A stretch of 64,000 nucleotides of DNA from Halalkalicoccus sp. NIPERK01 (GCF_030287405.1 NZ_JASVVV010000003.1:124001-188000); one strand, 5' to 3'. Counted from the first letter of the stretch, positions 24,770 through 33,773 are shown. Numbers and translations: made by a program. The notes: generated by a model not told the origin, from the sequence alone.

Positions 24770-24990
24770 CGGAACGTGACCGTCTGAGGACTAAATACCC
24801 TTCTATGAGTACTATATAGAGGACAATATTCGAGCCCGCTTCGGGCTCGATCCCCAACCGAGTTCGAGGTCTCCGATGACGACCGGTCGCTCCCGACGGA
24901 GCCCCGCGTTCGACGCCGGTCCCGAGCGGCGGCGGACGTGTGCTATATATTCATAGCCAGATTTACCTTCCCCGGCGGAGACGGTCGGGT
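24770..24990. promoter_or_regulatory. Divergent pst / AbrB-PhoU promoter region
   Basis: For pstS, TATTTAG on the reverse strand (24791-24797) lies about 26 nt before the ATG, so the mRNA is probably leaderless. A second TATA-like site, TACTATATAG, is at 24810-24819. A perfect 9-bp hairpin with stems TCGAGCCCG/CGGGCTCGA and loop CTT occupies 24830-24850. GCTATATATTC (near 24941-24951) and ATTTACC (24961-24967) serve the rightward gene. Phosphate control sites are likely in this region, but I cannot assign a consensus. Confidence 0.55.
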
Positions 24991-25989
24991 ATGGACACCC
25001 GAAAGGTCCAGGTGACCGGCGGTTCGACCTTCACCGTCTCGATCCCGAAGGAGTGGGCGACGGCCAACGGCGTCGAGGCGGGGACCGAGGTCGCGTTCTA
25101 CCCCGACGGCGACTCCCTGTTGCTCTCGCCGCGTGGGGGCGACGAGGTCGTCGAGGGGACCCTCGACATCGGCGACCTCCGCGGCCGGGACCTCACGCGT
25201 GCGGTCGTGACGATGTACGTCAGTGGGTTCGACGTCGTCCGCCTCGAAACGGGACAGGTCACCGCCGACCAGCGCCGTAGCGTTCGGGACGCCACGCAGG
25301 GGCTCGTCGGTTTCGAGGTCGTCGAGGAGACGGGCGAGCACGTCGTCCTCCAGGACCTGCTCGACTCGGGACAGCTCTCGGTCCACAACGCCGTCACGCG
25401 GATGCGGATGATCGCGACCACGATGCTCGCCGACGCCGTCCGCGCGCTGCTCGAGGACGACGACGAACTGGCGGCCGACGTGATCGAGCGCGACGACGAC
25501 GTCGACCGCCTGTGGTTCATGGTCTCGCGGGTGTTCCGTTCGACCCTCCGGAACCCGGGAGCGGCGGCCGAGATCGGGTTGGGACGGGAGGCGTGTTTCG
25601 ACTACCACTCCAGCGCCCGCCAGCTAGAGCGGATCGCCGACCACTCCACGAAGATCGCGACCATCGCGCTCGACCTCGGAGAGATCCCCGAGGACGTCGC
25701 CGGGGCGCTCGTCGAACTCCACGAGGACGCTATCGCGGTCGTCGAGCGGGCGATGGACGCCTTTCTCGAAGGGGACAGTTCGCGGGCGACCCGGCTGGCG
25801 AACCAGGCCCGCGAGGACGTCGAGGCGATCGACGAACACACCCGCAGCGCCGACGAGCGGATCAGGAACCTCGACGACGCCCACCAGGCGCAGTTCCTCG
25901 GACTCGTCGTCGACTCGCTTTCCCGGACCGCGGACTACGGCGGCAACATCGCCGAGACGGCGCTCCAGAAGGCCGCGCCGCGGCCGTAG
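24991..25989 (+). CDS. AbrB-domain PhoU-like regulator
   Basis: A 332-residue protein. Residues 1-48 form a SpoVT/AbrB-type swapped-hairpin DNA-binding domain (MDTRKVQVTGGSTFTVSIPK, EWATANGVEAGTEVAFYPDG). The rest contains two PhoU helical domains, with DYHSSARQLERIADHSTKIA as the clearest metal-site patch and SLSRTADYGGNIAETAL near the end. This fusion is common in archaea beside pst operons. It is probably a phosphate-responsive transcription regulator of the divergent pst genes. The start is chosen because the 17 residues before it are basic and cross the TATA box. Confidence 0.88.
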   Translation: MDTRKVQVTGGSTFTVSIPKEWATANGVEAGTEVAFYPDGDSLLLSPRGGDEVVEGTLDIGDLRGRDLTRAVVTMYVSGFDVVRLETGQVTADQRRSVRDATQGLVGFEVVEETGEHVVLQDLLDSGQLSVHNAVTRMRMIATTMLADAVRALLEDDDELAADVIERDDDVDRLWFMVSRVFRSTLRNPGAAAEIGLGREACFDYHSSARQLERIADHSTKIATIALDLGEIPEDVAGALVELHEDAIAVVERAMDAFLEGDSSRATRLANQAREDVEAIDEHTRSADERIRNLDDAHQAQFLGLVVDSLSRTADYGGNIAETALQKAAPRP

Positions 25990-26042
25990 TCCCGGTTCGG
26001 ACTCGCCGGTAGCACACGGAAAACGGGCCGGGAATCGGTCGG

Positions 26043-26414
26043 TTACTCCTCGAGGACGGCGTTGACCTGCCCGTCCTGGCCGGGCCGGGAGGTGACGCGG
26101 GCGGTCCCCTCGGAGGTGTCGAGAAGCGCGCCCTTCGTGATGATGTTCCGGCGGACGTAGTTGGGGTTGGCGGGGTTCTCGATCACGTCCTCGATCTCGG
26201 CGCTCTTGACCTCGCCGCCGGCGGAGACGCTCGCGACGTTCGTGGCGATCGCGCGGACCTTCCGGTTGCCCCCGCGGGCGTCGACGGTCTTGAACTTCTT
26301 CTCGCCCACCTGGGTCTCGGTGGGGCCGCGCCCGAGCTGGTGTTTCTTCCGCTTCGCCATCGGGCGCAGTCGCCCGCCGGTGCGCTTTCGCGTCGAACGG
26401 CCGTGATCGTTCAT
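26043..26414 (-). CDS. rps8e: 30S ribosomal protein S8e
   Basis: A 123-residue protein, MNDHGRSTRKRTGGRLRPMA then KRKKHQLGRGPTETQVGEKK. The basic N-terminus and the beta-barrel core with NPANPNYVRRNIITKGALLD are diagnostic for archaeal S8e. It is oriented opposite to the DUF2240 gene. Confidence 0.96.
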   Translation of the reverse strand: MNDHGRSTRKRTGGRLRPMAKRKKHQLGRGPTETQVGEKKFKTVDARGGNRKVRAIATNVASVSAGGEVKSAEIEDVIENPANPNYVRRNIITKGALLDTSEGTARVTSRPGQDGQVNAVLEE

Positions 26415-26493
26415 GGCCGGAAGGAGTGGCGGTGGCTACTAAAAGGGATCGCATCCGAACCGTTTAGGGTTCGGCCGCGAGCACTCCCGAGCG

Positions 26494-26946
26494 ATGAGTC
26501 TCCGGGTCGCCGTCGCCGCGCCGTTTCGGGGGGCGGGCACGCGCACGATGGAGGAGAGTCGTTTCGTCGTCTCGCTCTCGCTGGATCGGGACTGGTTCTC
26601 GCCGGACCAGGCCAAGCGCCTGATCGACGTGGCCGTGAGCGAGGGGCTGCTCTCGCGGACCGACGGGGGCCTCGAAGCCACCTTCGCCGTCGAGGACGTC
26701 GAGATTCCCGAGGAGTTCGTCCCCGATGAGGACCTCCTCGTCCGGCGCTCGCCGTTCGAGCGCGTCCTCGAACGGATCGTCGCCGGCGGCGTCGACAAGC
26801 GGACCGCCGTCGCGCGGATCAACGAACTGCAGGGGGAGCTGGGGGTCACGATCGAGGTCGCGGCGGTCGTCTTCGCCCGCCGGAAGGGGATCGACGTCTC
26901 GGCGGAGGTCCCGGCGGTCCGCGGGACGCTGAACCGGGAGGACTAA
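26494..26946 (+). CDS. DUF2240 family protein
   Basis: A 150-residue protein, MSLRVAVAAPFRGAGTRTME. The middle (FVVSLSLDRDWFSPDQAKRL, then IDVAVSEGLLSRTDGGLEAT) resembles a winged-helix module. The C-terminal half has helical segments ending VVFARRKGIDVSAEVP. The family is known as DUF2240 in archaea and has no assigned role. GTTTAGGG about 27 nt upstream (26460-26470) fits a TATA box. It is followed 24 nt later by another small gene in the same direction. Confidence 0.7.
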   Translation: MSLRVAVAAPFRGAGTRTMEESRFVVSLSLDRDWFSPDQAKRLIDVAVSEGLLSRTDGGLEATFAVEDVEIPEEFVPDEDLLVRRSPFERVLERIVAGGVDKRTAVARINELQGELGVTIEVAAVVFARRKGIDVSAEVPAVRGTLNRED

Positions 26947-26970
26947 TCCCGAGGCGGAGGTAGCGTCCCC

Positions 26971-27348
26971 ATGGTCGAGGAACGGCTGACCGACGGAACG
27001 CGGATCGCCCGGTTGCTCGCCAGCGAGGTCGACGGTCGGACCGACGGCGAACTGGCGGCCCTCGCGGTGACCGAGGCGAACCCCGACGTCGAACCGACGG
27101 CCGACGGCGCGTTCGCCTACGCGATCGCGGCCGCCGGCGAGCGTCTGGCCGGCGTGTACGTCCATCCGGACCGGGCACACGTCGAGTTCTCGGCGAGCCA
27201 CGAGGAAGCCGTGGCGGGCGCCGAATCGGCGGGGTTGCGGGTGCGTCCGAAGGCGACCCGCCCCCCGAGGACGCTCGTGTTCGTCGAGGACGGCGCGGAG
27301 GTAAAGCGGGCGGTGTCGGTGCTCGAACGGGCGGTTCAGTCGAACTGA
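26971..27348 (+). CDS. Conserved haloarchaeal protein of unknown function
   Basis: A 125-residue acidic protein, MVEERLTDGTRIARLLASEV. It has an alternating pattern (FAYAIAAAGERLAGVYVHPD, RAHVEFSASHEEAVAGAESA) suggesting a mixed alpha/beta fold. I do not recognise the family. It probably shares a transcript with the DUF2240 gene upstream. Its last 13 bases overlap the HAD hydrolase gene tail to tail. Confidence 0.7.
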   Translation: MVEERLTDGTRIARLLASEVDGRTDGELAALAVTEANPDVEPTADGAFAYAIAAAGERLAGVYVHPDRAHVEFSASHEEAVAGAESAGLRVRPKATRPPRTLVFVEDGAEVKRAVSVLERAVQSN

Positions 27349-27986
27349 GCGACCAGATCGGGGAGGTCGCTCACGAGGTCGGCCCGGTCGACGTGGGCGT
27401 CCGCCCGCGGATCGGGGCCGGGCCCGTCCGGGTACAGCACCTGGACGACGGCCATGCCGATCCCGGTCGCGCCCGCGACGTCGGTCTCGACGCCGTCGCC
27501 GACGTAGACCGCCTCCTCGGGATCGACCCCGAGCGCATCGAGGATCGCCTCGAACGCCCCCGGATGGGGTTTCCCCTCCTCGAGTTCGCCGGTGATGACC
27601 GCCGCGTCGAACAGCCCCTCCCAGCCGAGCGTCCGCAGTTTGTCGCGCTGGGCGACGACCGGTCCGTTGGTCAGCAGGCCGACCGCGTACCGATCCTGGA
27701 GGGTCGTGATCAGCGATTCGGCCCCCTCGATCGGCGTGAGGCTGTCGGCGATCGCGTTTCGATACGCCTCCGCGAGCGCCTCGCCGTCGCCCCCGTCGAG
27801 CAGGTCCGAGAAGATCGGCCCGCGCGTCTCGTGGGCGTGTGCGCGCTGGTGGGCCTCGCCGTAGGTCTCCCGGGAGACCGCGGGAACGCCGACCGCGTCG
27901 GAGGCCTCCGCAAGCAGGGTCGACCGGTCGCGCGACACCACCGCGAGGGTGTAATCAAGGTCGAACACGACCGCTCTGAGTGCCAT
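27336..27986 (-). CDS. HAD-family hydrolase
   Basis: A 216-residue haloacid dehalogenase-like phosphatase. Motif I VVFDLDYTLAV (nucleophile Asp), motif II LLTNGP, motif III Lys in EEGKPHPGAFEAIL and motif IV YVGDGVETDVAGA are all present. A helical cap (residues 18-85) puts it in the C1 group with phosphoglycolate-phosphatase-like and pyrimidine-nucleotidase-like enzymes. The Met at 27986 is chosen because the phosphatase core begins at once. Substrate unknown. Confidence 0.87.
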   Translation of the reverse strand: MALRAVVFDLDYTLAVVSRDRSTLLAEASDAVGVPAVSRETYGEAHQRAHAHETRGPIFSDLLDGGDGEALAEAYRNAIADSLTPIEGAESLITTLQDRYAVGLLTNGPVVAQRDKLRTLGWEGLFDAAVITGELEEGKPHPGAFEAILDALGVDPEEAVYVGDGVETDVAGATGIGMAVVQVLYPDGPGPDPRADAHVDRADLVSDLPDLVAQFD

Positions 27987-28084
27987 ACCCCTCCTTGGCG
28001 CCCCCGGCATTTGAGCCTATAGCATCGTTCGGGGCCTCGCGGCCGAACGGGAACGTTGTAGTCCGCGCCCCGCGATGGGGGGAC

Positions 28085-28876
28085 ATGGACTTCTTCGAAC
28101 GACTCCGCGAGCGGATCGACGAGCGCGACTCGGTCGTCTGCGTCGGCCTCGATCCCGACCCCGATCGGCTCCCCGAGCACCTCCGCGAACACGACCTCCC
28201 GCGGTGGGCGTTCAACCGCCGGATCATCGACGCGACCCATCCCCATGCCGCCGCCTACAAGCCCAACGCCGCCTTCTACGAGGATCCAGAGGGGTGGCGC
28301 ACGCTCACGGAGACGATCGCCTACGCCCACGGGAAGGACGTGCCGGTCATCCTCGACGCCAAACGCGCCGACATCGGCAATACGGCGAGACAGTACGCGA
28401 AACTCCTCGACCGCGCCGACGCCATCACCGCGAACCCCTACATGGGGCGGGATTCGCTCGAACCGTTCCTCTCGAACGCCGGGAAGGGCGTGTTCGTGCT
28501 CTGCCGGACCTCGAATCCCGGCGGCGCGGACCTCCAGGACCTCGAACTCGCCTCCGGCGAGGCCGTCTACGAGCGGGTCGCCGCGCTCTGTGACCTGTGG
28601 AACGCGAACGACAACGTCGGCCTCGTGGTCGGCGCGACCGCGCCCGAGGAGCTAGAGGAGCTTCGCGAGCAGGTCCCCGACCTTCCCTTCCTCGTGCCCG
28701 GCGTCGGATCGCAGGGCGGGGACGCGGAGGCCGCCATCGAGTTCGGCCTCGCCGGCGGGGTGGGCCTGGTCAACTCCTCGCGGAGCATCATCTTTGCAGG
28801 AGAGGGCGAGGACTTCGCGAAGGCCGCGGGCGAGGCGGCCAAACGCCTCAAACGGCGGTTGAACCGGTATCGGTAG
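28085..28876 (+). CDS. pyrF: Orotidine 5'-phosphate decarboxylase
   Basis: A 263-residue TIM-barrel enzyme that converts OMP to UMP, the last step of pyrimidine synthesis. The catalytic Lys/Asp network is in ILDAKRADIGNTARQYA. The N-terminus VCVGLDPDPDRLPEHL and the phosphate-binding VPGVGSQGGDAEAAIEFGLA fit the type-2 subfamily. The start at 28085 follows from the usual MDFFERLRERI N-terminus. Confidence 0.94.
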   Translation: MDFFERLRERIDERDSVVCVGLDPDPDRLPEHLREHDLPRWAFNRRIIDATHPHAAAYKPNAAFYEDPEGWRTLTETIAYAHGKDVPVILDAKRADIGNTARQYAKLLDRADAITANPYMGRDSLEPFLSNAGKGVFVLCRTSNPGGADLQDLELASGEAVYERVAALCDLWNANDNVGLVVGATAPEELEELREQVPDLPFLVPGVGSQGGDAEAAIEFGLAGGVGLVNSSRSIIFAGEGEDFAKAAGEAAKRLKRRLNRYR

Positions 28877-28920
28877 CCTCGACTCCCACCCTTATGTGAC
28901 TCGACGGCCCCCGTACGCCC

Positions 28921-29718
28921 ATGGACGATCTGGCAACGAGGGCCGCGGTCGCCGAACGCGCCGCCCGCGCCGGCGGCGACCTCGCGATGTCGGAGTTCCG
29001 AACCGACATCGCCGTCGAGACCAAAGAGGACAAGACCGACGTGGTGACGCAGGCCGATCGGGACGCACAATCGAGAGCCATCGAGGTCATCCGCGAGGAG
29101 TTCCCGAGCGACGCGATCGTCGGCGAGGAAGAGGACGCGCTGAAGGAGGTCCCCGAAGAGGGGCCGGCGTGGGTGATCGACCCGATCGACGGCACCAGCA
29201 ATTTTGTACGATCGATCCCGATCTGGGCGACGAGCGTCGCCGCGACGGTCGACGGCGAACCCGTCGCCGCGACCAACGCGATGCCCGCGATCGACGACTA
29301 CTACGTGGCCGACGCTGATGAAACGCGCCTGAACGGCGAACCCGTGGACGTTAGCGACCGGACGGACCCCGAGGCCTGCACGGTGGCGCCGACGTTGTGG
29401 TGGGACTTCGACCAGCGCGAGGCGTTCGCCCGGGTCGTCCGGGGGGTCGTCGAGCGCTTCGGCGACGTGCGCCGGTTCGGCTGTGCGCAGGCCACGCTCT
29501 CGCTCGTCGCCGACGGCGGCCTCGACGGGGCGCTGAGCGACGTCCGCCCGAACCCGTGGGACACCGTCGCTGGCGTCCACCTCCTGCGCAACGCGGGCGG
29601 CGAGGCGACGGACGTCGCGGGCGAACGCTGGCGCCACGACAGCCGCGGGCTCGTGGTGTCGAACGGCCACGTCCACGGGGCGGTCCTCGACGCGGTCCGG
29701 TCCGTTACCGAGCGGTAG
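28921..29718 (+). CDS. Inositol-monophosphatase-family phosphatase
   Basis: A 265-residue Mg-dependent phosphatase. Metal-binding motifs: VGEEEDAL (first Glu) and WVIDPIDGTSNFVRSIPIWA (DPIDGTSNF), then the C-terminal NPWDTVAGVHLLRNAGGEAT (WD motif). Archaeal members act on inositol phosphate, fructose-1,6-bisphosphate or related sugars; the sequence does not decide between them. Codirectional with pyrF, 44 nt downstream. Confidence 0.9.
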   Translation: MDDLATRAAVAERAARAGGDLAMSEFRTDIAVETKEDKTDVVTQADRDAQSRAIEVIREEFPSDAIVGEEEDALKEVPEEGPAWVIDPIDGTSNFVRSIPIWATSVAATVDGEPVAATNAMPAIDDYYVADADETRLNGEPVDVSDRTDPEACTVAPTLWWDFDQREAFARVVRGVVERFGDVRRFGCAQATLSLVADGGLDGALSDVRPNPWDTVAGVHLLRNAGGEATDVAGERWRHDSRGLVVSNGHVHGAVLDAVRSVTER

Positions 29719-29730
29719 GTCGGGAACGGG

Positions 29731-31029
29731 CTACGCGAGGTCGTCGTAGGTCGGCCGCTCTGACTCGCCGGGGAACGACTCGACGGGGGTCGTCGTCTGG
29801 TCCCCCGAGCGCATGTCCTTGACGGTGATCTCGCCGGTTTCGAGGTCGCGCTCGCCGACGATCACGACCGTCTCGGCGTCGATCCCGTCGGCGTAGTTCA
29901 TCTGCGCGCCGAAGCTCCGGTCCGAGAGGTCGGTCTCGACGCGGTGGCCCCGCTCGCGCAACTCGCGGGCGACGCGGGCCGCGACCGGGCGGGTGTCGCC
30001 CACAGAGAGGACGTAGTAGTCGGTCCGGAACGCCCCGGCGGGTCGGGCGTCCGCCCGGTCCAACAGGAGCGAGAGCGTCTCGTGGCCGACGGCGAACCCC
30101 ACCGCGGGCGTGGGCTGGCCGCCGAACCCCTCGATCAGGTCGTCGTAGCGGCCGCCGCCGAAGACGGATCGACTCACCTCGCCCGCCGAGTCGAAACACT
30201 CGAAGACGACGCCCGTGTAGTAATCCAGCCCGCGGGCGGTCTCCAGCGAGATCGTACAGTGCTCGCGCGCGCCGAAGTCCTCGGCGGCCTCGAGGACGGC
30301 TTCGAGGTTTCCGACCGCCGCCTCGACCCGGTCGGTCCCCGCGAACTCGGCGAGTTCCCCGAGGTCGTCCGTCGAGAGCAGCGCGTCGAACTGCTCGGCC
30401 TGCGCGTTCGAGAGGCCGGCGTCGCTCAGCAGGCCGTAGTACTCCCCTTCCTCGATCTTCTCGCGCTTGTCGACCGCGCGGATCGCCTCGCGGGTATCGA
30501 CCGTCGCGTCGAACGCCTCGAGAAGCCCCCCGAGGATGTCGCGGTGCGAGACGCGGAACTCGAACTCCTCGCCCGTGAGCCCCAATCCCGTGAGCGCGTC
30601 GGCACAGTACGCGAGGACCTCGGCGTCGGCCTCGGGTTCGGCGGAGCCGAAGACGTCGACGTTGGTCTGGTAGAACTCGCGAAAGCGCCCCTGCTGGACC
30701 TGTTCGTAGCGCCAGAACGGCCTGGTGGAAAACCACTTGATCGGCTTCGAGAGCTCCTGTTGTTTGGCGACGACCATCCGCGCCGCCGTCGGGGTGAGTT
30801 CGGGCGTCATCGCCACGTCGCGCCCGCCCTGGTCGGTGAAGTGGTAGAGTTCGTCGGTGATCTCCTCGCCGCTCTTCTCGACGTACATCCGCGTTCGCTC
30901 TAAGGCGGGCGTGCCGATCTCCCGGAAGCCGTAGCGCCGGGCGGTCTCCTCTAACTGCTCGGTCACCGCGCGGCGCGCGCGCATCTCCTCGGGGTAGAAG
31001 TCGCGAAACCCCTTGATCCGCTTGTACAT
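29731..31029 (-). CDS. hisS: Histidyl-tRNA synthetase
   Basis: A 432-residue class II synthetase. MYKRIKGFRDFYPEEMRARR is the conserved N-terminus. Motif 2 (RPFWRYEQVQQGRFREFYQTN) and the His-specific ARGLDYYTGVVFEC are clear. A C-terminal anticodon-binding domain follows (RVARELRERGHRVETDLSDR). ATG 31029 is preferred over a TTG at 31059, which adds only MKRLTPKPGD. Its 3' end abuts the phosphatase gene. Confidence 0.95.
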   Translation of the reverse strand: MYKRIKGFRDFYPEEMRARRAVTEQLEETARRYGFREIGTPALERTRMYVEKSGEEITDELYHFTDQGGRDVAMTPELTPTAARMVVAKQQELSKPIKWFSTRPFWRYEQVQQGRFREFYQTNVDVFGSAEPEADAEVLAYCADALTGLGLTGEEFEFRVSHRDILGGLLEAFDATVDTREAIRAVDKREKIEEGEYYGLLSDAGLSNAQAEQFDALLSTDDLGELAEFAGTDRVEAAVGNLEAVLEAAEDFGAREHCTISLETARGLDYYTGVVFECFDSAGEVSRSVFGGGRYDDLIEGFGGQPTPAVGFAVGHETLSLLLDRADARPAGAFRTDYYVLSVGDTRPVAARVARELRERGHRVETDLSDRSFGAQMNYADGIDAETVVIVGERDLETGEITVKDMRSGDQTTTPVESFPGESERPTYDDLA

Positions 31030-31413
31030 GTCCCCGGGTTTGGGGGTGAGGCGCTTCAACTAATCGGTAGCGCGGAGTCCCCTTCCTCAAGCGTTCACGA
31101 GACGCAAAGCGTCTCGTTAGCCAATCAGAACGCTTCGCGTTCTGATGACGCGAGTGAAGCGAGCGGTAGGAAGGAGCGCGTTCGCATAGCTGGACATTCC
31201 AGTTACATATAACCAGTCACGAAGCCACATTGAAGCCGAAGAGCGGATTCACCGCCTACCCTGACGGGTTCGAGGTCGAGTTCACGGACAAGCCCCATCA
31301 CCAGAAGTCAGCGACTTCGGGTTAGCAACCAGAACTCAAAGAGTTCTGGCAACACCCTCAACACGCCTTCGGCGTGTGGGGTGGGGCAGTTGACTCCTCT
31401 CACTTGCCGCCGC
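31030..31413. repeat. Non-coding gap with four perfect hairpins
   Basis: Four perfect hairpins: stems ACGAGACGC/GCGTCTCGT, loop AAA (31097-31117); TCAGAACGC/GCGTTCTGA, loop TTC (31125-31145); CCAGAACTC/GAGTTCTGG, loop AAA (31329-31349); ACACGCC/GGCGTGT, loop TTC (31361-31377). The first three are 21 nt with 9-bp stems, as in the array at 4886. Between the pairs, TTGAAGCCGAAGAGCGGATT (31230 onward) has an open frame of about 32 codons ending at 31325, too short to name. No other gene seen. Confidence 0.75.
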
Positions 31414-32274
31414 TCACAGCGCGATCAGCCCCACCCCAACCACGGCGAGCATCGCGGCGATCAACCGGGTGCGAAACGCCGCCTCGTGGAGGAAAAGCCC
31501 CCCGAGGACGACGGCGACGATCGCCTGCGTGTTGATGACCGGCGAGGCGATGCTCGCGGGTACGAGCGAGAACGCGAGCGCCGTGAGGTGTTCCGAGACC
31601 GCGACCAGCGTCCCCGCCGCGAGGAACTTCGGCCAGTCCCCGCCGATCCCGTCCCACGTCCGGGCGGCGTGTGGCGAGAGGACCAGCGCCATCCCGCCCA
31701 GGAGGCCGAGGACGAGCAGTTCCGGGGGGAGCGCGAGTTCCTGAAGCGTGATCCGCCGGCCCACGTCGCCGACGGCGTACAGCGCCGCGCTGAGCAGCGC
31801 GAACCCGGCCGCACGCGACCCGAGCGCGTGACGAATCGGGTCCAGAAGCGACCCGCCGGTGAAGTTCGCGACGTAGACCGCGAGCGTCGCGAGCGCCACC
31901 CCCGAGATCTGGAGGGCGGTGAGATGCTCGCCGAGGAGGACGATCTCGATCGGCAGGACGAAAACGGGCACGATCTTGCTGATCGGCGCGACGTAGGATA
32001 TCTCGCCGGTCTCGATCGCCCGGATGAACGCCATGAACGCCAGCGCGTTGGAGACGACGACGACCGCGAGCCCCGGCGCGCCGGCGACGAGCGCTCCGAG
32101 GGCGCCCCGGGGAACGCGCACGAGTGCGACCGGCGTGTACAGCGCGATGGCGACCGCGTGGACGACCACGATGATGACCCCCGCGGAGTACTCCGAAAAG
32201 AAGCGCTTGAGCGCGACGAGATAGCCACCCCAGAGCAGGGCGGCGAGAATGCTTGCGAGTAGACCGAGGTCCAT
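31414..32274 (-). CDS. EamA/DMT-family transporter
   Basis: A 286-residue protein with ten predicted helices in two homologous halves, beginning MDLGLLASILAALLWGGYLV. The ends of each half (ISYVAPISKIVPVFVLPIEI and IASPVINTQAIVAVVLGGLF, followed by the GE or HE in the next helix) match EamA domains. It is an exporter or importer of small metabolites; substrate unknown. ATG 32274 is used rather than GTG 32280. Confidence 0.85.
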   Translation of the reverse strand: MDLGLLASILAALLWGGYLVALKRFFSEYSAGVIIVVVHAVAIALYTPVALVRVPRGALGALVAGAPGLAVVVVSNALAFMAFIRAIETGEISYVAPISKIVPVFVLPIEIVLLGEHLTALQISGVALATLAVYVANFTGGSLLDPIRHALGSRAAGFALLSAALYAVGDVGRRITLQELALPPELLVLGLLGGMALVLSPHAARTWDGIGGDWPKFLAAGTLVAVSEHLTALAFSLVPASIASPVINTQAIVAVVLGGLFLHEAAFRTRLIAAMLAVVGVGLIAL

Positions 32275-32310
32275 ACGCACGGGTCGCCGCTGGCCGCCAT
32301 GAACGGTTCG

Positions 32311-32901
32311 CTATCGAAAGTCGGTGACGTGGCTCTGTTCGTGATCGGGAAAGACCGCCGAGACGGCCGCCCGCCCCTCGCGCTCGGCGAGCAGCGCGCG
32401 GAGTTCGGCCTCGTAGTCGGCCCGTGGGACCGACTCGCTGGGTCCCGACTCGACGTCGAGTCGGGCGTCGACGAGCTGGTCGACCGCCCCGCGACCGAAC
32501 CCCGAGAGGGGCGCGACGTAGTCGACGCCGTGGCGGTCCTCCAGGCTCTGGGCCTGCGCCCGCGGGACCGTCGGGACCCGGTCGTCGCGCCGGGTGCCAT
32601 CGGCGACCGCCGAGAACCCCTCGCCCGCGAGTTCTTCCAGGGCGTGCGTGTGGACCTCCTGGATGGCGTTTCGGGGGGAGCCGTCGGCGATCATCCGGTC
32701 GACGGCCGCCTCCGCGACGGCCGGATCGAGGTCGAGCGTCCGGAAGTCGAAGCCGGCGGCTTCGGCCGTCCGCCGGGCGTGGTTCCAGTCGTCGGTGATC
32801 CCGAAGGTCGCGGTGACGAGGGTGACGGTGTAGAACGGATCGAGCAACAGCGCCGCGAGCGAGGAGTCCTTGCCGGCGCTGTACAGCAGCCCGAGGTCCA
32901 T
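32311..32901 (-). CDS. PP-loop ATP-pyrophosphatase protein
   Basis: A 196-residue protein with a PP-loop at the N-terminus, LLYSAGKDSSLAALLL (SAGKDSS). PP-loop enzymes adenylate a carbonyl or thiolate, for example in tRNA thiolation, asparagine or diphthamide synthesis. NAIQEVHTHALEELAGEGFS and VADGTRRDDRVPTV suggest a single-domain archaeal subfamily. No CxxC zinc motifs are visible, so it is unlike TtuA. It lies just after the PDCD5 and S19e genes, suggesting a translation-related role (inference). Confidence 0.75.
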   Translation of the reverse strand: MDLGLLYSAGKDSSLAALLLDPFYTVTLVTATFGITDDWNHARRTAEAAGFDFRTLDLDPAVAEAAVDRMIADGSPRNAIQEVHTHALEELAGEGFSAVADGTRRDDRVPTVPRAQAQSLEDRHGVDYVAPLSGFGRGAVDQLVDARLDVESGPSESVPRADYEAELRALLAEREGRAAVSAVFPDHEQSHVTDFR

Positions 32902-32907
32902 ATCGCC

Positions 32908-33264
32908 TCAGCGCCGCTTGATGTCGAAGCTCTTCTGCTCGGGCGTGAGTTCCTGCAACAGCGCTTTCATCTTCTGTTCGTCGATCTTGCCCTGAATCCG
33001 GCCGCTCTGGGCGAGCGCGAGCACCTGGCGTTCGACCTGCTCCGCGAAGTCGGGCTTGCTCATGCGCACGGAGTTGAGCCGCTTTCTGGCCCCGTCGGTG
33101 AGGTGCTGGCGGAGCATCGCCTTCTTCTGGGCGTCGGCCTGCTGTTGGGCCTGTTGTTGGGCCTCCTCCGATCCCTCGCCACCGCCCTGCTGTTGGTCCT
33201 GTAGCTGTTCGAGCTTCTTCTGTCTGAGCTCCTCCAGTCGCTCGTCGTCCGGGCGTTCGCTCAT
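32908..33264 (-). CDS. PDCD5-like DNA-binding protein
   Basis: A 118-residue helical protein. The N-terminal part is a Gln-rich charged helix ([20 protein letters not shown]). The C-terminal three-helix core [20 protein letters not shown] with [20 protein letters not shown] is the PDCD5/TFAR19 family fold. Archaeal members are small nucleic-acid-binding proteins encoded next to S19e, as here. The start Met is at [12 protein letters not shown], since the nine upstream residues are not conserved-looking. Confidence 0.92.
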   Translation of the reverse strand: MSERPDDERLEELRQKKLEQLQDQQQGGGEGSEEAQQQAQQQADAQKKAMLRQHLTDGARKRLNSVRMSKPDFAEQVERQVLALAQSGRIQGKIDEQKMKALLQELTPEQKSFDIKRR

Positions 33265-33311
33265 GTGTAGGTGTTCCGACGCGGGCGACAAAACGATTAC
33301 GGAGCGCTGAC

Positions 33312-33773
33312 TCAGGCGTAGCGTTCGAGTTCGGGACGCTCGGCTGCGATCTCGGCGAGCACCTCGCCGGCGGTCTCGTCAAGCAGGCTGCGGCCCTCGG
33401 CGGTCAGCACGCGGCCCGCGTCGCCCTGCTGGGAGACGAGCCCCTCGTCCTCGAGCTGCTGGAGGATCGTCCGGATGAGGTTGTCGCTGGCGTCGGTCTG
33501 TTTCGGCGGGGCGACCGTGTATCGGTTCGAGCCGCGCTTCGCGCTGCCGTAGTGGGTCGCGAGGCGCTCGACCCCGACGGGGCCGTCGACGGCGACCTTT
33601 CGAAGCAGGCTCGCCGCACGGACCGTCCAGAAGTCCTCGCGTTCGGGCGGGAGCTCGCGGCTCGCGCCGGTCTTCGCGTAGGCGGCCCACTCCGGCTGGT
33701 CGATGCGGTCGTCGAGTCGGTCCGAGAGCGCCTCGATGAGCTCGTCGGCCGGAACGTCGTAGAGCGTCGTCAT
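33312..33773 (-). CDS. rps19e: 30S ribosomal protein S19e
   Basis: A 153-residue protein, [20 protein letters not shown]. Conserved S19e blocks: [40 protein letters not shown] and [20 protein letters not shown] (winged helix). A longer frame upstream was rejected, as it runs antisense through thiL. It heads an S19e-PDCD5-PP-loop cluster. Confidence 0.96.
   Translation of the reverse strand: MTTLYDVPADELIEALSDRLDDRIDQPEWAAYAKTGASRELPPEREDFWTVRAASLLRKVAVDGPVGVERLATHYGSAKRGSNRYTVAPPKQTDASDNLIRTILQQLEDEGLVSQQGDAGRVLTAEGRSLLDETAGEVLAEIAAERPELERYA

Noticed and set aside
31214-31326. Remnant of an IS200/IS605-type TnpB or other transposase between hairpin pairs.
   Set aside because: The open frame is about 32 codons with no recognisable transposase motif; too short to name.
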